A DNA stretch of 64,000 nucleotides from Deltaproteobacteria bacterium (GTDB lineage Bacteria > Desulfobacterota > GWC2-55-46), in NCBI GenBank assembly GCA_016234935.1, contig JACRNL010000009.1, positions 1-64,000 on the forward strand, in the 5' to 3' direction. Shown here piece after piece: positions 61,238-64,000 of the stretch. Position numbers and translations under genes: made by a program. How positions within the stretch are numbered: position 1 is the first letter of the stretch; the number at the start of each line of letters is the position of its first letter. The notes below the pieces were generated by a model. That model did not search any database and was not told where the DNA came from. It worked only from the letters and a program-made list of their open reading frames with translations.

Positions 61238-64000
61238 CTACGGCTCCGGCTCTACGTCGGCGATATCGCTTTTTTCAGCCTTTGACCGAAAGGGGGTTTT
61301 TAACCCCTTGATAAACGCGCCCGCGTCGTCAAAGACGGAATAGACCACCGGTATGACGACGAGCGTGACAAAGAGGCACATCGCCTGTCCGCCGACGATT
61401 ACGATTGCCATTGAAGCCCTTGAGGACGAGCCGTCGCCTTTACTAAGCGTCAGAGGCAGCATTCCCGCGATGATGGCAAGGGTCGTCATGAGTATCGGAC
61501 GGAGCCTGACCCTGTTGGCGATCATCTGCGCCTCGAACTTGTCATGTCCGCGCGAGCGAAGCGTATTGGTGTAGTCTATCTGCAATATGGCGTTCTTCTT
61601 GACGACGCCGATAAGCACGAACATGCCCATGAAGCTGTAAATGTTGAGCGTATTGCCGGCCAGTATCAGGCTGAGCATGCCGAACGGAATGGCAAGGAAT
61701 ATCGAGGCCATTATCGTCACGGGATGGACGAAGCTCTCGAACTGCGCCGCAAGCACCATGTAGATGAACAGCAGGCTTAAAACAAAGGCTATAACGAAGT
61801 TAAGGAACGCCTCCTGCATGAGCTTGCCCCTGCCGATGTAGGCCGTGGAATACTCAGGCGGCATGCCCATGTTTTTGACTATCGTGCCGGCGTCGGCAAT
61901 GGCTGTGCCGAGAGGCTTGCCGTAAAGGTTGGATATGACGGTCACCTGACGCTCATGCGCGTAGCGGTCTATCTGGGCGGGACTCGTGCCGGATGTAAGC
62001 TCCGTGATATTGGCGAGCTTCACCGGCCTGCCTGTGCCGCTTGGAACGATAAGCTCCGAGATAACGGCCTTGTCCTTCCTGTATTCCGGCAAAAGCCTCA
62101 GGCGGACGTTGTACTGGTCGTCGTCCTTTCTGAAAAGGCTTACCTTCTCGCCGCCGACCATCGTCCGCAGGCTCGCGGCTATGTCCTCGACCTTCACTCC
62201 GAGGTCGGACGCCTTCTGCCTGTCTATGTGCACCTGCACCTCAGGGTGCCTTCTGGCCTGCCCCGTGTCCACGTCGACAAAGCCCGGGATTGACGCGAGC
62301 CGCGCAATAATGACGTTGGCGTATTCGTCGAGCCTGCCCAGTTCCGGCCCGCGGATGATCAGGTTAAACGGCGTTGACTTGAAACCGCCGCCTGATATCA
62401 AGTTTATGTTCTGGACGCCGATACGCAGGTCTGCGTGCTTTTTAAGCAGCTTTCTTGCCTCCTGCATTATCTCGGTCTGGCTCCTGAGCCTCTCCTTAAG
62501 CGGCTTTAGCCCGACGTAGATGGACGCGTCCGTCACGTTCGAAAGGTACTGCCCCTTGACGCCGATGGTCGTAAAGACGCGCGTGACCTCCGGGATTTTA
62601 CCGATGGCGGCCTCTATCCCCTTCATTATCCCGTCAGTCCTGTCTATGGACGAGCCGGCCGGAGTCTCGACTACCACCTCGAACTCGCTGGTGTCGTCGT
62701 CAACGATGAATTCAGTCTTTAAAACCCTGCCGAGCGGCACGACGGAAAAAAGTATCAGCGCGGCGGCTATGACTACCATTGCGCGGTGCGTCAGGCACCA
62801 GTGAAGGGCCTTTAAATACGCCCGTTCCAAAAGCCTGTAAGACGGCGAACCCTTTTTCTCCTTCTCAATCTCCTCCTCTGTTTTTGGTTTAAGAAGAAGC
62901 GAAGAGAGCATCGGCGTAAGGGTGAACGCCACGAACAGGGATATCATGATGGCGAAGGTCGCCGTAAGGCCAAAGCTCTTCCAGAACCTGCCGACAAGGC
63001 CCGACATGAACGCGACGGGCAGGAATATGACGACAAGCGAAAGGGTCGTGGCCATGACGGCAAGGGCTATCTCCTTTGTGCCGTGAATCGCGGCGTCAAC
63101 CGGGCTGCGTTTTTCCTCGTCCATATGCCTGAATATATTCTCAACGACAATAATAGCGTCGTCAATGACTATGCCCGTGCAGACGGAGAGCGCGAGCAGG
63201 GTCATGTTGTTAAGCGTGAAGTTCATGAAGCGAAGCGCCGTAAAGGTGCCGACGATGGAAACGGGGATGGCCACGGCGGAGATGAGCGCCGTCCTCCAGT
63301 CCCTTATGAAAAGGAGGATGATAAAACTTGCGAGGATGCCGCCGAGGACAAGGTGCTCCTCTACCTGAGACACGGACTTTTCAATGAACCGCGACTGGTC
63401 TGTGACGACCTCCATCCGTATGTCCGGCGGAAGGGATGCCTTTAGTTCGGCCATCTTTTCCTTGACAAGCCGCACGACCTCTACGGTGTTCGTTCCCGAC
63501 TGCTTTCTGACGAACAGGGACACGGCGCTCTTGCCGTTAAGCCTTGAAAGGGAGCGCGCCTCCTCCTCGCCGTCTTCAACGCGCCCAAGGTCTTTTATCG
63601 TAAGCGGCGCGCCCTTGTAGTCGGCGACTATCAGACCGCTGAAGTCCTCCACGCGCTCTATCCTGCCCATGGTGCGGATGCCCTCTTCGCGCGCCTCCCA
63701 TGTTATCCTGCCGCCGGGGACTTCGACGTTCTGCCTCCTTAAGGCGTTCTTCACGCTTTGAATGGACAGGTTGTAGGCGCTGAGCCTGCTCGGGTCTATG
63801 AGAACCCGAATCTCCCTCTTCCTGCCGCCGACGATGCTGATGGCGCCGACGTTCTTAACGACCTCAAGCTGGCGCTTTATCTTTTTGTCGGCTATCTCGG
63901 TTATCTCTCGCGGCATGCGCGCGCCCAATACGACTATGGACATGACAGGCGCGGAGTCAGGGTCGAACTTTTCAATTACCGGCGGGTCGGAGCCGGAAGG
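61238..64000 (-). CDS. RND-family efflux pump inner-membrane subunit (partial)
   Basis: C-terminal 920 residues; the frame is open to the right edge (PPVIEKFDPDSAPV before the internal Met at 63943), so the start is outside. It belongs to the AcrB/HAE1 family: porter domains, twelve-helix pattern, and in the fourth helix region 'GIVIDDAIIVVENIFRHM' with the proton-relay aspartates. The gene ends with 'IKGLKTPF', encoded by a palindrome (61290-61310), then a charged tail. Substrate unknown; adaptor and outer-membrane genes would lie upstream, outside the window or elsewhere. Confidence 0.95.
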   Translation of the reverse strand, partial: PSGSDPPVIEKFDPDSAPVMSIVVLGARMPREITEIADKKIKRQLEVVKNVGAISIVGGRKREIRVLIDPSRLSAYNLSIQSVKNALRRQNVEVPGGRITWEAREEGIRTMGRIERVEDFSGLIVADYKGAPLTIKDLGRVEDGEEEARSLSRLNGKSAVSLFVRKQSGTNTVEVVRLVKEKMAELKASLPPDIRMEVVTDQSRFIEKSVSQVEEHLVLGGILASFIILLFIRDWRTALISAVAIPVSIVGTFTALRFMNFTLNNMTLLALSVCTGIVIDDAIIVVENIFRHMDEEKRSPVDAAIHGTKEIALAVMATTLSLVVIFLPVAFMSGLVGRFWKSFGLTATFAIMISLFVAFTLTPMLSSLLLKPKTEEEIEKEKKGSPSYRLLERAYLKALHWCLTHRAMVVIAAALILFSVVPLGRVLKTEFIVDDDTSEFEVVVETPAGSSIDRTDGIMKGIEAAIGKIPEVTRVFTTIGVKGQYLSNVTDASIYVGLKPLKERLRSQTEIMQEARKLLKKHADLRIGVQNINLISGGGFKSTPFNLIIRGPELGRLDEYANVIIARLASIPGFVDVDTGQARRHPEVQVHIDRQKASDLGVKVEDIAASLRTMVGGEKVSLFRKDDDQYNVRLRLLPEYRKDKAVISELIVPSGTGRPVKLANITELTSGTSPAQIDRYAHERQVTVISNLYGKPLGTAIADAGTIVKNMGMPPEYSTAYIGRGKLMQEAFLNFVIAFVLSLLFIYMVLAAQFESFVHPVTIMASIFLAIPFGMLSLILAGNTLNIYSFMGMFVLIGVVKKNAILQIDYTNTLRSRGHDKFEAQMIANRVRLRPILMTTLAIIAGMLPLTLSKGDGSSSRASMAIVIVGGQAMCLFVTLVVIPVVYSVFDDAGAFIKGLKTPFRSKAEKSDIADVEPEP

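Overview
The window reads as chromosomal DNA of a Gram-negative, probably anaerobic bacterium. Lipopolysaccharide transport genes (lptA/B/C), a type IV pilus cluster with PilS/PilR and sigma-54, a six-heme c-type cytochrome, System II cytochrome c maturation (ResB/CcsA/CcdA), an Rnf complex, a regulatory PTS with HPr kinase, and a selenoprotein of the GrdB family together suggest Desulfobacterota (former Deltaproteobacteria) or Nitrospirota; no 16S rRNA is present to decide. Nearly all genes are on the minus strand, so operons read from right to left. Most long plus-strand ORFs are shadows.

Layout. 1-1078: left edge with the start of an IS3-type transposase, a gene truncated by it, and a HepT-MntA toxin-antitoxin pair. 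1394-5137: an odd radical SAM protein, MoeB/ThiF, a JAMM protease and a cysteine synthase (carrier-protein-type cysteine synthesis). 5562-10909: glutaredoxin, CcdA, ResA, CcsA, ResB, a TPR protein and a PCYCGC lipoprotein (cytochrome c maturation). 11218-16974: rnfCDGEAB behind a ZTP riboswitch with a terminator. 17243-19175: a membrane protein divergent from a hexaheme cytochrome (the only convincing plus-strand gene). 19194-24067: RecQ, a selenoprotein and a large membrane/TPR protein. 24405-33223: pilA, pilR, pilS, pilC, pilT, pilB. 33408-44550: recG, carB, a foreign-looking small gene, carA, pyrC, pyrB, pyrR behind a PyrR-type attenuator. 44775-54800: EI, HPr, EIIB, EIIA, rapZ, hprK, hpf, rpoN, lptB, lptA, lptC. 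55267-60307: a four-gene sensory cluster. 60600-64000: tRNA-Arg, a DUF1858 protein and the C-terminal part of an RND efflux pump.

How parts fit: HPr kinase, EI, HPr and EIIA/EIIB without any EIIC/EIID look like a regulatory phosphorelay beside rpoN; sigma-54 plus PilR would drive pilA, for which a -24/-12 promoter is visible; the cysteine and cytochrome blocks are linked by thiol chemistry.

The most unusual large-scale property is the abundance of GC-rich palindromic repeats of several families. They fill almost every intergenic gap and also lie in frame inside genes (recQ, pilS twice, recG three times, carB twice, hpf, lptA, the TPR protein, a receiver protein) or form gene ends (EIIA, RapZ, a GAF/PAS sensor, RND pump, cytochrome). 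The best individual signals are the ZTP riboswitch in front of rnf, the UGA-selenocysteine gene with a SECIS-like hairpin, the PyrR-binding attenuator, a motif shared by pilA and pilB, and a direct-repeat operator at the cysteine synthase promoter.
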